Notes: generated by a model from the sequence alone, not told the origin. A stretch of DNA of 63,678 bases from Lachnospiraceae bacterium (GCA_022799755.1 JAAWOU010000007.1:1-63678); one strand, 5' to 3'. Positions 1-8,852 are shown, counted from the stretch's first letter. Numbers and translations: made by a program.

Positions 1-86
1 GAGAAAGAGGGATTTGAACCCTCGCGCCGGTTGCCCGACCTACACCCTTAGCAGGGGCGCCTCTTCGGCCTCTTGAGTATTTCTCC
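1..86 (-). tRNA. tRNA-Ser (anticodon GCU), cut at window edge
   Basis: The minus strand folds as a class II tRNA. The 5' end is at 86 (GGAGAAA acceptor strand), the anticodon loop contains CUGCUAA with anticodon GCU, and there is a long variable arm and a TTCAAATCC T-loop. The last acceptor base and the discriminator base lie outside the window. The anticodon reads AGC/AGU serine codons. Confidence 0.93.
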
Positions 87-150
87 TTAATCCGAACTTC
101 CGCGCTGCCAATATGCTGTTTTCCAGTCACTGTGGTGTGACACGACTATT

Positions 151-179
151 ATTATACATAAAAGGGCTATGCTTGTCAA
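151..179 (-). promoter_or_regulatory. sigma-A promoter of the tRNA-Ser
   Basis: The -35 box TTGACA (174-179) and -10 box TATAAT (151-156) are both perfect consensus, with a 17-bp spacer, reading toward the tRNA on the minus strand. Apart from this promoter and the possible terminator at 352-384, I see nothing in the 87-392 gap except a short palindrome, AGTCTA/TAGACT, near 257-270. Confidence 0.8.
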
Positions 180-351
180 TTACTTTTTTGAATGTTTCTA
201 AAAAATGTTTCTAAAAAAATTGCCAATCAGTGAAAATTTAACTTCCATTACTAGGGAGTCTAAGTAGACTTTAGTTTTACACTCAATTTCCACTTGCCAT
301 TTGAGGGATTTTCGCTATAAAACCAATGGAAATCAGTCTTACACTTCAAAA

Positions 352-384
352 TTGCCGTATCATGCGGTTAGCAGCAATTTAGAG
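352..384 (-). terminator. possible terminator after the fumarase genes
   Basis: On the minus strand AAATTGC pairs with GCAATTT around a loop holding a small TGC/GCA pair, followed by only a short T run. It sits just beyond the fumarase beta stop. The T tract is weak. Confidence 0.4.
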
Positions 385-392
385 GTGCAATG

Positions 393-968
393 TTATTTTG
401 TTTCACCGTGCCCTTGATAACCCGTCCGATATGCCTCGGCGGCCGTTTCGTATAAATCGTTCCCCTCGGCGTCCGCCACCACGATAACGGGAAAGTCTTT
501 GACCTCCAGCTTCCGGATAGCCTCCGTGCCCAAGTCCTCATAGGCGATCACTTGGGAGTCAATGACAGAGCGGGACAGCAGTGCTCCCGCACCTCCCACC
601 GCCGCAAAGTACACCGCGCTGTTTCGCACAATGGCATCCTGAACCGACTGCCGCCGCTTTCCTTTTCCGATCATCCCCCGCAGTCCCAAATCCAGAAGCG
701 CGGGAGCGTACTTGTCCATACGGCTTGCCGTAGTCGGCCCTGCGGAGCCGATGGGCCTGCCGTCTCTGGCCGGAGACGGACCCATATAATAAATCACATT
801 GTCTTTTAGCTCCAGCGGCAGCCGCTCTCCCCGCTCCAGCGCTTCATACATTCTCTTATGGGCCGCGTCTCTGGCCGTATAGATCGTTCCCGTCAAGTAT
901 ACATAATCCCCGGCCCGGAGACCGGCCGCAGTCTCGGCGGACAGCGGTACCGTAATATGTCTTTCCAT
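393..968 (-). CDS. fumB: Class I fumarate hydratase, beta subunit
   Basis: This 191-residue protein is the C-terminal half of a two-subunit, oxygen-sensitive Fe-S hydro-lyase that interconverts fumarate and malate (the tartrate/fumarate family). Residues 32-40 (ARDAAHKRM) and 77-85 (GPTTASRMD) are the conserved substrate-binding blocks of the beta domain. The length fits the family. It lies 13 bp downstream of the alpha subunit gene on the same strand, so the two are cotranscribed and should assemble. L(+)-tartrate dehydratase beta is the closest alternative; the sequence alone does not fully separate the two, but fumarase is the usual activity in Clostridia. The symbol is by subunit convention; names vary between genomes. 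Confidence 0.9.
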   Translation of the reverse strand: MERHITVPLSAETAAGLRAGDYVYLTGTIYTARDAAHKRMYEALERGERLPLELKDNVIYYMGPSPARDGRPIGSAGPTTASRMDKYAPALLDLGLRGMIGKGKRRQSVQDAIVRNSAVYFAAVGGAGALLSRSVIDSQVIAYEDLGTEAIRKLEVKDFPVIVVADAEGNDLYETAAEAYRTGYQGHGETK

Positions 969-981
969 TTTCCATTCCCCT

Positions 982-1824
982 TTATATGACTCTGACCGCG
1001 TGGCGGTTCACATGACAGCAGATGTTCACAGCCACGGGAAGCCCTGCGATGTGTGTAGGATAAGTCTCGATATTGACGCCCAGCGCGGTTGTGGTTCCGC
1101 CGAGTCCTCCGGGTCCAATGCCGGAACAGTTGATTCTATCCAGCAGTTCTTCTTCCAGCCGGCTCACATATGGTATGGCGGAGCGCTTATCTACCGGCCG
1201 GGCAAGCGCATGCTTTGCCATCAGCGCGCATTTCTCAAAAGTTCCCCCTATGCCTACCCCCACCACCATGGGCGGACAGGCGTTCGGCCCCGCGTCCCGC
1301 ACTGCCGTAAGGACGGCCTCTTTCACTCCCTCGATTCCGTCCGAGGGTTTGAGCATAAAAACGCGGCTCATGTTCTCGCTGCCGAAGCCTTTGGGCGCAA
1401 CGGTAATTTTTACGCTTTCTCCCGACACTATGGAATAATGTATGACAGCGGGCGTATTGTCTTTGGTATTCTCCCTCTCAATAGGGTCTCTCACGATTGA
1501 CTTGCGCAGAAAGCCTTCCTTATATCCCTGCCGGACGCCTTCGTTCACGGCTTCCTCCAGCAATCCCCCCTCAAAGTGTACGTCCTGTCCCACCTCCATA
1601 AAGACAACGGCCATGCCCGTATCCTGGCATATGGGAATCATATCCTCTCCGGCTATGCGCATGTTCTCCTGCAGCTGCCCTAGTATCTGTCTGCCAAGCG
1701 CGGACTTCTCCCCCGCGGCCGCCGTCCCCATGGCGCACTTCATATCCTCCGAAAGATAATGGTTCGCTTCGATGCACATTTCCTTTATCGCCTCTGTAAT
1801 CCTGGAGACATCCACTGCTCTCAT
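982..1824 (-). CDS. fumA: Class I fumarate hydratase, alpha subunit
   Basis: This 280-residue protein is the N-terminal, [4Fe-4S]-binding half of a split class I fumarase. Three cysteines sit where the cluster ligands are expected: C66 in PICQDTG, C183 in NACPPMVVG and C233 in NCSGIGPGGLGG. The start is supported by an AAGGAG ribosome site just upstream. It is the first gene of a two-gene unit with the beta subunit. The role is malate/fumarate interconversion in the cytoplasm, in a branched anaerobic TCA pathway or amino acid catabolism. Tartrate dehydratase alpha is the main alternative. Confidence 0.9.
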   Translation of the reverse strand: MRAVDVSRITEAIKEMCIEANHYLSEDMKCAMGTAAAGEKSALGRQILGQLQENMRIAGEDMIPICQDTGMAVVFMEVGQDVHFEGGLLEEAVNEGVRQGYKEGFLRKSIVRDPIERENTKDNTPAVIHYSIVSGESVKITVAPKGFGSENMSRVFMLKPSDGIEGVKEAVLTAVRDAGPNACPPMVVGVGIGGTFEKCALMAKHALARPVDKRSAIPYVSRLEEELLDRINCSGIGPGGLGGTTTALGVNIETYPTHIAGLPVAVNICCHVNRHAVRVI

Positions 1825-1930
1825 ATCTGCTCCTTATCCCCCACTGTTTCCTTTGTCTCGGGATTTTCGTGCAAAAAACGCACGCCCCCTCGCAGCTATC
1901 CGTGCCAGTAACTTTCTTTTTGCCGGCCCG

Positions 1931-2341
1931 CTACCGGGCAATCAGCTCTCTTACGGCTTCCAGCTCCTCGTCGCTTGGCTTGCCGGGCTTCCAGTTGATA
2001 TTCTGGCCGTCATCTCTATATCTCGGAATCAGATGAAGATGGAAATGACGTACCGTCTGCCCTGCGGCCTCTTTGTTGTTCTGTACCAGATTCAGTCCGT
2101 CGCATTGCAGCCTCTCCTCCATGATCCTGCCCATTTTCCGGGCCAGCCGCATCGCCTTGGCCGCGCTGTCCTCCGGAAGGTCGTACAAATCATCGGCATG
2201 TTCTTTGGGCAAAATCAAGGCATGCCCCCTTGTAGCCGGTGCCAAATCCAGAATCACCCGAAACTCTCTGTCTTCGTATAAAGTTTTTGACGGAATCTCT
2301 CCGTTTGCAATCTTGCAGAAAATGCAGTTGTCTTTTCTCAT
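1931..2341 (-). CDS. HIT family nucleotide-binding hydrolase
   Basis: This is a 136-residue histidine-triad protein. The triad HFHLHL is at residues 99-104 (His99, His101, His103), and an N-terminal C6-x2-C9 pair matches the zinc site of Hint-like proteins. Such enzymes hydrolyse phosphoramidate or other nucleotide phosphoanhydride bonds, for example adenosine 5'-phosphoramidate; the physiological substrate is unknown. The frame stays open for 26 codons upstream, but the ATG at 2341 is preceded by GGGAGAG and begins the conserved fold, so I use it. With the start at 2341 it lies 43 bp beyond the stop of the flavodoxin-SCP2 gene and probably shares its transcript. Confidence 0.9.
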   Translation of the reverse strand: MRKDNCIFCKIANGEIPSKTLYEDREFRVILDLAPATRGHALILPKEHADDLYDLPEDSAAKAMRLARKMGRIMEERLQCDGLNLVQNNKEAAGQTVRHFHLHLIPRYRDDGQNINWKPGKPSDEELEAVRELIAR

Positions 2342-2384
2342 ACGCTCTCTCCCGTTCCCTATACTTTGTCTCCAAGTACAGTCT

Positions 2385-3386
2385 CTACGCTTTTTCCTCA
2401 AAATTGAACAGCTGGTCAAGGGACCGCAAAAGTTTGAAATCTCCCTTTGCTTTCATAGCTCCGGACATAAATGCTCTCTGGAAAGTCATTCGTCCGTTCA
2501 CGATATCCTCCATGATTCCCCTGGTCAGCTGCATCTCCACATCCGGCTTCTCAAGGGCGCCATAGCCGCATTCCAGCGCTGTGCCGTCAACCGATATAAT
2601 CAGTCTCTTCTTTTTTTCTTCTATAGTAAAGGAATATCCTGCTTTCAATCCTGCCTGAGGCTTGAAAACTTTCTTGAATACCGCCAGATATTCCTCCTCG
2701 TTGTCCATCTCCTCCTCGTCCAGCATGTCCCGAAACAGGCTGGTCAGCTCCCGAATATCCTGCTTCTGGCGCTGCACATAGCTGTCGTCCGACACATATT
2801 GAGACAACTGCTCCGTCTCCTGGGGCGTCAGATTATTGCTTTTTGGCACGGCAATCTTCTGCTTCACCGCCTGATTGCTGGCCGGGAAACAGGCTATGTG
2901 CTGGTTGATGGAGCGATACATATTCTCCGCTTTCTTTTCGATGATTTTGATATACGCTTCACTCATCTCCAGCGTGACGGTGTTTTCTATATAGCCGCAG
3001 ATGCCGCTGCAGGGCAGTCCCCCCAGAATCTCCCATGCCGTGGACAGATTCAGTTTTGCCTCCCGCTCCCCGTAGGTGGTGGACATAACTACCGGGCACA
3101 TATAGATCTCCGCAATCTTCTCCTTGTCGCCGAAAAGCCAGCACGCGTCCAGAAACTGCTGCATATATCCGCCGATTCCATACCATTCCACCGTGGTGGC
3201 AAGTATGATACCGTCCGCATTTTTCAGCGTCTGAGGGAGCGTTGGAATGGCATTTTTGCTTTCGTACAGATTATAACGTGTGACATTGACGCGAAGCTCC
3301 TCTAAAATTTCCTGCATTTTGTTTATGACGAACAATGTCGGATCATCGATAATGCCTCTGCCGCCGTAATAAATATTAATGTTCAA
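2385..3386 (-). CDS. Flavodoxin-like domain fused to SCP2 sterol-carrier domain
   Basis: This 333-residue protein has two parts. Residues 1 to about 160 resemble flavodoxin/NADPH-dependent FMN reductases (YYGGRG start, ILATTVEWYGIGGYMQQFLDACW, the family's flavin-contact region). Residues about 235-330 resemble SCP2 sterol-carrier domains (SGAMKAKGDFKLLRSLDQLF near the end). A charged linker joins them. The probable role is a cytoplasmic flavoprotein acting on or binding a lipid-like or aromatic ligand; the substrate is not evident. The start is TTG with GAGGTG five bases upstream. The FMN reductase assignment is by family resemblance only. Confidence 0.75.
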   Translation of the reverse strand: MNINIYYGGRGIIDDPTLFVINKMQEILEELRVNVTRYNLYESKNAIPTLPQTLKNADGIILATTVEWYGIGGYMQQFLDACWLFGDKEKIAEIYMCPVVMSTTYGEREAKLNLSTAWEILGGLPCSGICGYIENTVTLEMSEAYIKIIEKKAENMYRSINQHIACFPASNQAVKQKIAVPKSNNLTPQETEQLSQYVSDDSYVQRQKQDIRELTSLFRDMLDEEEMDNEEEYLAVFKKVFKPQAGLKAGYSFTIEEKKKRLIISVDGTALECGYGALEKPDVEMQLTRGIMEDIVNGRMTFQRAFMSGAMKAKGDFKLLRSLDQLFNFEEKA

Positions 3387-3441
3387 AACCGCACCTCGCT
3401 ATCCACTTTCTATCAATATCCTTGATACACCATACGGAATG

Positions 3442-4083
3442 TCAATCCGCTCTCCTCTGTCCCCGGCGCATGAAAAGGCACATAATGCCTGCCGCCATAA
3501 ACCCGGTAAGCAGCCCTCCCACATGGGCCGCATTATCGATATTACGGCCTGTGAAACCGCTGTAGAGGGAATAAACTATCATCAGCAATACCCTTACCGG
3601 CGTCACGTTCTCCATCTTTCTGCCGGAGAACAATACCATGGCAAGCAGAACCCCGTCAAGTCCGAACACCGCTCCGCTGGCCCCCAGAGAAGCGGTGGGG
3701 TCACCGTGAAGCGCCCTGGAGTAAAGCGACAGCAGATTCCCGCCAATGCCGGAGAGAAAATACAGCACTCCATACCGGATATGTCCCACTTCTTTTTCAA
3801 TCATGGAGCCCAGGAAAAATAATATCAGCATATTGTTAAAAAGATGATTGATTCCGCTGTGGAGGAACATCGCCCAAAGAATCCTGCCATATTCTCCGCG
3901 TACCAGTACGCTTATGATATCCAGTTCACCTGCGCTGTACAGCAGATCCCCGGTAAATTCACACAGAACAAAGACAGCTGCATTGAGCGCCACCAAAACC
4001 GTACTCACAACAGGCTGGTATTTTAATGACCGCAAGGATTTTTCCTCCCAAGTATCTCTTCTCCGTTGTATCAATTCTAGCAT
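3442..4083 (-). CDS. Rhomboid family intramembrane serine protease
   Basis: This 213-residue polytopic membrane protein carries the rhomboid signature: HSGINHLFNN in the second helix, the nucleophile motif GASG (Ser136) and the partner His187 in NAAHVGGLLTGF. It has about six hydrophobic segments. It would cleave membrane proteins within or near their transmembrane helices. It lies only 30 bp after the DUF6382-FHA gene and on the same strand, so it appears to be the last gene of the Tad pilus operon. Whether it processes a pilus component is inference. No frameshift or missing catalytic residue is seen. Confidence 0.92.
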   Translation of the reverse strand: MLELIQRRRDTWEEKSLRSLKYQPVVSTVLVALNAAVFVLCEFTGDLLYSAGELDIISVLVRGEYGRILWAMFLHSGINHLFNNMLILFFLGSMIEKEVGHIRYGVLYFLSGIGGNLLSLYSRALHGDPTASLGASGAVFGLDGVLLAMVLFSGRKMENVTPVRVLLMIVYSLYSGFTGRNIDNAAHVGGLLTGFMAAGIMCLFMRRGQRRAD

Positions 4084-4113
4084 AGTTCCGCGCGCTTTTC
4101 AATCAGTATTGCC

Positions 4114-5250
4114 CTAACGGAAGATAAAAACCACCTTTCCGAATTTTATCTCGTCTCCTTCCTCCAGCTTTTTCTTCTCATAGGGATGCATCCTCTTGTC
4201 ATTCTGAAAGGTTCCGTTGGTGGAGTTCAAATCTTCCAGATATATGCTTTCGCCCTCTCTCGTGATACGGGCATGCAGTCTGCTGACAGAGGAGTCCTGC
4301 AGCACCAAGTCCACCTCCCCCTTTTTCTTTCCGATCGTCAGGCTCGCCTGTTCCAGGCTTAAGAAAAGTCTTCCCTCGGGCGTGAGCAGTCTGTGAGGCT
4401 GCTTTGGCGTGCCGGCCTTGTCCTCAAAGAATACGGTCTGGCCGTACGTACTCTCGTAATTGACTTTCTCCGCCACCGCGTGTTCATAGCCCGCCATCTC
4501 CCGCTGCATGGATTCCCGATAGTCCTCTCTCGCTTTCTGGCTGCGGATGCGCTTCCCCTCCAGAATACCCCTGATTCCCTTTCTGCCGGCTTTTGCCGGT
4601 TTCTCCTGCGCCGAGGCGCTTTCGTCCTCACAGGTATCTTCCTCGGTGTCCTCCGCTCTGGTTTCCTCCACTACGGTATATGCCAGTTCCGGAAGCTTGA
4701 TGTCTTCCAGGCATTCTGCGTCCTCAAAAATCTGAGTCTGCAGATATACCTCCCCGTTTCTCTCCGTCCTTTCATACATGCGGTAGACACAGTCCACCAA
4801 CACCTCATCGTTATAGTCGATATGTTCCACCCAGAATTCCATCAGCTTCATGAATCCCGATTCTCCCTCATAATAAGGAATGTAGAGAAAAGAGAACACA
4901 TTATTCTCCAATTCCTGGAAAATCTGTTCCGGATGCCAGATGATGTTGCCCACATCCAGCAGATAGCGGCTCAGCTCCTGGCGGATATGTCTAAGGCTCC
5001 ACAGAAAATCCCTCACCCACTCCCTGGTGATACACCGGTTAGCATACAAAAGCGCCACATTCTGCCTGGAGGATATGTCATAGTAAAGGTAGGCCTTTCC
5101 GTCAATATAGCGCAGATTGCACGGAAGCAAACCCTTTACCTGGCATCTCCCCAGAATACTGTACTGATATTTTCTCTCCTCCGGCATTTTATCCAGGAGA
5201 ATTCTCTCATAGTTGCAGTTCAGGCTCCGCACATATTCCACATTCAGCAT
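4114..5250 (-). CDS. DUF6382 and FHA domain protein of the Tad locus
   Basis: This is a 378-residue cytoplasmic protein. The N-terminal ~170 residues match the DUF6382 type found in Lachnospiraceae Tad loci. An acidic linker and a basic stretch follow (about 195-250). The C-terminal ~90 residues form an FHA domain, seen as LTIGKKKGEVDLVL, then SSVSRLHARI and LNSTNGTFQND, which are the strands that read phosphothreonine. It therefore probably docks onto a Thr-phosphorylated partner. It follows tadE by 7 bp and precedes the rhomboid gene. No Ser/Thr kinase gene is in the window. The role in pilus assembly or its regulation is inferred from position. Confidence 0.8.
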   Translation of the reverse strand: MLNVEYVRSLNCNYERILLDKMPEERKYQYSILGRCQVKGLLPCNLRYIDGKAYLYYDISSRQNVALLYANRCITREWVRDFLWSLRHIRQELSRYLLDVGNIIWHPEQIFQELENNVFSFLYIPYYEGESGFMKLMEFWVEHIDYNDEVLVDCVYRMYERTERNGEVYLQTQIFEDAECLEDIKLPELAYTVVEETRAEDTEEDTCEDESASAQEKPAKAGRKGIRGILEGKRIRSQKAREDYRESMQREMAGYEHAVAEKVNYESTYGQTVFFEDKAGTPKQPHRLLTPEGRLFLSLEQASLTIGKKKGEVDLVLQDSSVSRLHARITREGESIYLEDLNSTNGTFQNDKRMHPYEKKKLEEGDEIKFGKVVFIFR

Positions 5251-5257
5251 TCTGCCC

Positions 5258-5701
5258 CTACCTCCCCGTCGCTTCCTTGAATCTATGACACAGGCGAATA
5301 AATGTCACGGGCGAAAGCCTGCTGTACCCATAGCTGGCCCTGACCTCCCATACATTGTCCCCGTTCCAGAAATTCCATCCGGGCACGGGAAATGTCAGCT
5401 GCCCTGCTCCCTCCGCAAGAAAACGATTCCTGTCCAGAGACGCATTCAGCCGTGTCATCCTCCAGGCCATATATTTCTCTCTGTACAGCCCGGCCATCCG
5501 TTCCTGGGTTTTCTGCTCCAGCTGTGCCGTGTCCGAGGCCTCCGCAAGGCTTCCCCACAGGGCTATAGCCCCGATATCCTGTTCCAGCAGACATCTGTCA
5601 TACTGAAAAAGCATCGTGTAAATGACAAAGAGTATCGCCCCGATCACCGCAGGCAGCACCAGGGCCGCCTCCACTGTAAAATAAGCATTTCCGTTCTTCA
5701 T
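5258..5701 (-). CDS. tadE: TadE-like minor pilin / pilus assembly protein
   Basis: This 147-residue protein has the TadE pattern: a short positively charged N-terminus, then YFTVEAALVLPAVIGAILFV, a prepilin-like hydrophobic helix with Glu at the expected place, followed by an extracytoplasmic domain. TadE-type pseudopilins are processed by the Tad prepilin peptidase and are needed for pilus assembly. It lies 19 bp downstream of the second prepilin peptidase gene, which supports a substrate-enzyme link. The extracellular part has no recognisable domain. Confidence 0.8.
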   Translation of the reverse strand: MKNGNAYFTVEAALVLPAVIGAILFVIYTMLFQYDRCLLEQDIGAIALWGSLAEASDTAQLEQKTQERMAGLYREKYMAWRMTRLNASLDRNRFLAEGAGQLTFPVPGWNFWNGDNVWEVRASYGYSRLSPVTFIRLCHRFKEATGR

Positions 5702-5720
5702 TGTCCCTCCTGCCTGTTTG

Positions 5721-6131
5721 CTACAAACTTACCACCAAAAGCCACGCCGCTGCCAGGAACGGCAGAAACGGAAGTCTGGTATCCTTTCCGACTCTGCGCA
5801 TTGCCAGCAGGACCAAAGCGCACAGAGAAATCAGAAACAGGCCGATTCCCAACAGCAGCATACTCCTCTCCCCTCCCAGGGCCATTCCCAGACAGCCCAG
5901 CACGATTCCGTCCCCATACCCGGCCTTGTTCGTCGAAAAGGCTATCAGCACAAGCGCGGCGCCGGGCAGCATCCCTTTCGCGGCCTCCGGCCATCCGCAG
6001 CCTTGACAGAAAGCCGCCCAGACTGCCAGGACACCTCCCAGTGCAAGCATCCAGACCGGCACTCTGCGGGTTTTCATATCCATGACACCGGAGACCATCA
6101 GCCACACTGTCACAATCCATATACTCCACAT
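5721..6131 (-). CDS. Second A24 prepilin peptidase-like protein of the Tad operon
   Basis: This 136-residue polytopic membrane protein has the two aspartate motifs of A24 aspartic prepilin peptidases: VMDMKTRRVP near the N-terminus and AGYGDGIVLG in the middle. The family removes leader peptides from type IV prepilins. I use the ATG at 6131 because GGAGG lies 9 bp upstream; the frame is open further up but overlaps the preceding gene. It is distinct from the more canonical tadV at the head of the same operon (13532-13960) and may serve the TadE-like pseudopilins encoded on either side. That division of labour is inference. Confidence 0.78.
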   Translation of the reverse strand: MWSIWIVTVWLMVSGVMDMKTRRVPVWMLALGGVLAVWAAFCQGCGWPEAAKGMLPGAALVLIAFSTNKAGYGDGIVLGCLGMALGGERSMLLLGIGLFLISLCALVLLAMRRVGKDTRLPFLPFLAAAWLLVVSL

Positions 6132-6136
6132 ATCCC

Positions 6137-7135
6137 TCACCCTCCGCATCGGCTGCAGGGTCTTAAGCCTGCCTCCTGCGCCTGTTCTATGGTCATGGAA
6201 GATACCGTCCTCTTCAGGCCCGAGCATCCTCTGCTGTAATGATAGCGGTCTCCCTCCCTGGTGATGTATAAAGTGGAGGGAGGGCCTGTGCCTGCGCATC
6301 TGGAACAGGGATAATACTTGCCTCCCCCCTGATTGCGCAGGTCTTCAATCACAAGGGAGGGAACCTCCTGCACCGAAAGCTGCAGATGCGTACATTCCAT
6401 ACTCCCGTGGTATACGGCGCCGTTTTCCGTGACGTACACAATCCGCGTCACCTCTTCCGCCTGCCCCGGGCCGGATACCTCATATCCGTTCCAGATATGC
6501 GCACAGTAGCGGTTGGCCATCCGAAAAGGGCGAAACCCGATCAGACTGCTCCAGGGGGAAACCGAATACGTGACAATTATGTCAATCAGATCGTCGGAGC
6601 CGAATATATCGCTCTCCCACAGCTGCAGACCTCCCGCTCCATTCGCAAGAGGAGATCCATTGAGATAGTCCGCCCCCGCGGAGTTTATCACCTGGCTTTT
6701 TACATAGGTGGCGGAAACCGCAACCCCCGCCAGTTCCCTCCACCAGCCGTCATTATTCTCCGGCAGCTCTCCGCTGTCCAGCGCATAGCCATACACGGCC
6801 ATTTTGCTCCCTGCCTGCCACAGCGCCAGCTGCAGGTTTCCGTGCAGCCGGATCATCTCTATTGCAGAACACAGATTCAGAAAGAAAAAGAGAAACAGCG
6901 GAAGCACAATGGATGCCTCCACGGTCATACCCGCTTTGACCTTTCGAACCGAAAAGGCAAACAGTGATGTCCTCTCTAAGGAGCCAGACAGGGCGGATGA
7001 ACGGCATCTGCCGCCATCCTGGGAAGTATCCGGATCCCGGGCAGAATCCGGCAAAAGAGTCTGATGTGTCGGAGAAGGTTTTCCTTTGTTGATTGAATGT
7101 ATTATTTTATTGTCTTCACCCCATAAAGAGGACAT
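6137..7135 (-). CDS. TadE-like protein with two C-terminal Cys-rich modules
   Basis: In this 332-residue protein, after about 65 polar residues comes KAGMTVEASIVLPLFLFFFLNL, a TadE-type prepilin helix, so the rest should lie outside the membrane. The end carries two similar modules: YHGSMECTHL...YYPCSRC, then YHYSRGCSGL...EAGLRPCSRCGG. Each has one Cys plus a Cys-x2-Cys pair and a Tyr-His lead, like a small zinc-binding or disulfide fold. I choose the ATG at 7135, with AGAGAGGTG 7 bp upstream; a GTG lies directly before it. The gene sits between DUF5702 and the second prepilin peptidase. The function of the Cys modules is unknown. Confidence 0.75.
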   Translation of the reverse strand: MSSLWGEDNKIIHSINKGKPSPTHQTLLPDSARDPDTSQDGGRCRSSALSGSLERTSLFAFSVRKVKAGMTVEASIVLPLFLFFFLNLCSAIEMIRLHGNLQLALWQAGSKMAVYGYALDSGELPENNDGWWRELAGVAVSATYVKSQVINSAGADYLNGSPLANGAGGLQLWESDIFGSDDLIDIIVTYSVSPWSSLIGFRPFRMANRYCAHIWNGYEVSGPGQAEEVTRIVYVTENGAVYHGSMECTHLQLSVQEVPSLVIEDLRNQGGGKYYPCSRCAGTGPPSTLYITREGDRYHYSRGCSGLKRTVSSMTIEQAQEAGLRPCSRCGG

Positions 7136-7156
7136 CACTGTTCACCTCTCTTGTTC

Positions 7157-8671
7157 TTATTCATAGCTTTTCCGTCTCGTTATCTGGTATTGGAACCCAT
7201 GGCTGCTGCCAATCCGGACGAAAGCCTCCACTGCTCTGAAGCAGCCGTCCAGGCGAAAGGACACATTTCCGGGAGTTTTCCTGATATCCGCCTCCACCAT
7301 GTCCATGGCCCGTGCGGTAATCGTATCCACACCGGAAAGCATCAGGAATATCCTCAGATAATCCTCGTAGGCAAGTCCCTCTCCCCCTGTGCTCTCATCT
7401 TTCAGACTGCCGCTGAGAGCTGAAGACAGGCTGTAATGCCAGCTTCCGTCGTCTTTAAAAAGAGGTATTTTACCTCCTGCCAGAAGTGATTTCACATCGT
7501 ATACGCTCTCCGCGTATGCCCAGGCCAGAAGAATCGCACCCTCCAGCAAAGGTGTCAGAGCAGGCAGGGCAATCACCGTACAGGCTGCCGCCGCCACCAG
7601 CCGGATCTCTCCCCGCTTTGTCTCGTTAGACATCAGGTACATTGCGTTTGCCGCTTCTCTGAGTATGCACAGACGATTGACCACGCTTTTGAGATTCTCC
7701 ACGTCGCTCTTTTTGCCCCCTATCAGATATTCAATCTGATAGCGCAGCGCATCCTCCTCGCTCTCTTTTCCGAACCGTCCCATGTACCGCAGGAGATATT
7801 CGTTAAAGAGGAATTTCTCCGTCAGCTCCTGTGCCTCTGTCAGTTCGTCCCGTGCCATATTGCCGTGGTTTATCTGCCCCTGCTGCATTCTGTTTTGGAT
7901 CAGGCTTTCCGTATGTATGATATTTCCGGAGATCTTTGACTCATCCTCCACCACCAGCCGCAAAAGCCCCAGCCTCTTGGTTGCCTCCAGCTGATCCGTG
8001 GGATTCCTCACCTCTGCCCTTTTCCACTCGTCCTCGTCCACTTCGATTTCCACGCCGTCGTATGTGTCCACCCATCCCTTGATTTCTCCGTCCAGCTCCT
8101 GTTTTTTGGTTTCTTCCTTTCCCTCTTCCAGACCGTTGACCTCCACTTTCTGCACCCAGCTCTGAATCTCCTGCAAAAGCCCTAAGCCGACGTCGTCTTT
8201 CACAGCCTCCACGGCATCGCCGCGAAACGCCGCGCCGCCGTAGTCCGTGAGGACAGACAGCCCTGTCAGCTCCACCTGTTCCACACTAAGTCCCAGAAAG
8301 TCCCTGTAGAGATAATCCGAAAGAAAGATATCGTCATAACTTAAATTCCGGGACAGATATCCAGACAGATGCGCTTCCGTATTGGCCTTGCCGCAAACCG
8401 CCGTCCCGTAGGAGGAGTCAATGGCAAACAGATTGTACTGCTTCATCAGCTCTCTGTGATACTCCGCCATGATACTCTGCATTCCGATATCCATTACACA
8501 CTCGGCCTCCAGCCGGGCTCCGTTCCTGCGCACCCCGTTCATCAGCGTCAGAAACAAAGACAAAATCACTGCCATACACAGCGCCAGCATTACAGTCAGA
8601 TACCCGTTCTGCAATCGACTCCCTGCTCCCCGGCGGTCTTCTTTTAGCCGCATCCGTCTATTCTCTCTCAT
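7157..8671 (-). CDS. DUF5702 protein of the Tad pilus locus
   Basis: This 504-residue protein has one N-terminal hydrophobic segment (NGYLTVMLALCMAVILSLFL, about residues 23-42), then a long extracytoplasmic region and a second hydrophobic stretch near residues 345-375. The sequence after the helix (NGVRRNGARLEAECVMDIGMQS) is typical of DUF5702, a family that accompanies Tad/Flp loci in Clostridia and resembles TadG-like surface components. It would be membrane-anchored and face outward. Its start is close to GGGGAGAAG; an internal ATG six codons later is possible. No catalytic motif is visible. Confidence 0.75.
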   Translation of the reverse strand: MRENRRMRLKEDRRGAGSRLQNGYLTVMLALCMAVILSLFLTLMNGVRRNGARLEAECVMDIGMQSIMAEYHRELMKQYNLFAIDSSYGTAVCGKANTEAHLSGYLSRNLSYDDIFLSDYLYRDFLGLSVEQVELTGLSVLTDYGGAAFRGDAVEAVKDDVGLGLLQEIQSWVQKVEVNGLEEGKEETKKQELDGEIKGWVDTYDGVEIEVDEDEWKRAEVRNPTDQLEATKRLGLLRLVVEDESKISGNIIHTESLIQNRMQQGQINHGNMARDELTEAQELTEKFLFNEYLLRYMGRFGKESEEDALRYQIEYLIGGKKSDVENLKSVVNRLCILREAANAMYLMSNETKRGEIRLVAAAACTVIALPALTPLLEGAILLAWAYAESVYDVKSLLAGGKIPLFKDDGSWHYSLSSALSGSLKDESTGGEGLAYEDYLRIFLMLSGVDTITARAMDMVEADIRKTPGNVSFRLDGCFRAVEAFVRIGSSHGFQYQITRRKSYE

Positions 8672-8852
8672 CTTCTCCCCGCTCCCTTAATACAGCCTCC
8701 GTCCCCGCACTGCCGGACTTACCCCTCAGCACCGTCTCCCCCGCAACCCTTTCATCACACATAAGCTCTCCACAACATCACCCCGTCTGCTCCCGGAAGT
8801 GCCTGCGCTCCGCGCCGTTTCGCACAGGGCGCAAGCCCCCCGGCGGGCCCGC

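Noticed and set aside
8680..8790. About 34-codon frame (MCDERVAGETVL...) between DUF5702 and the pilin
   Set aside because: No family resemblance or good ribosome site, and it runs into the DUF5702 start.
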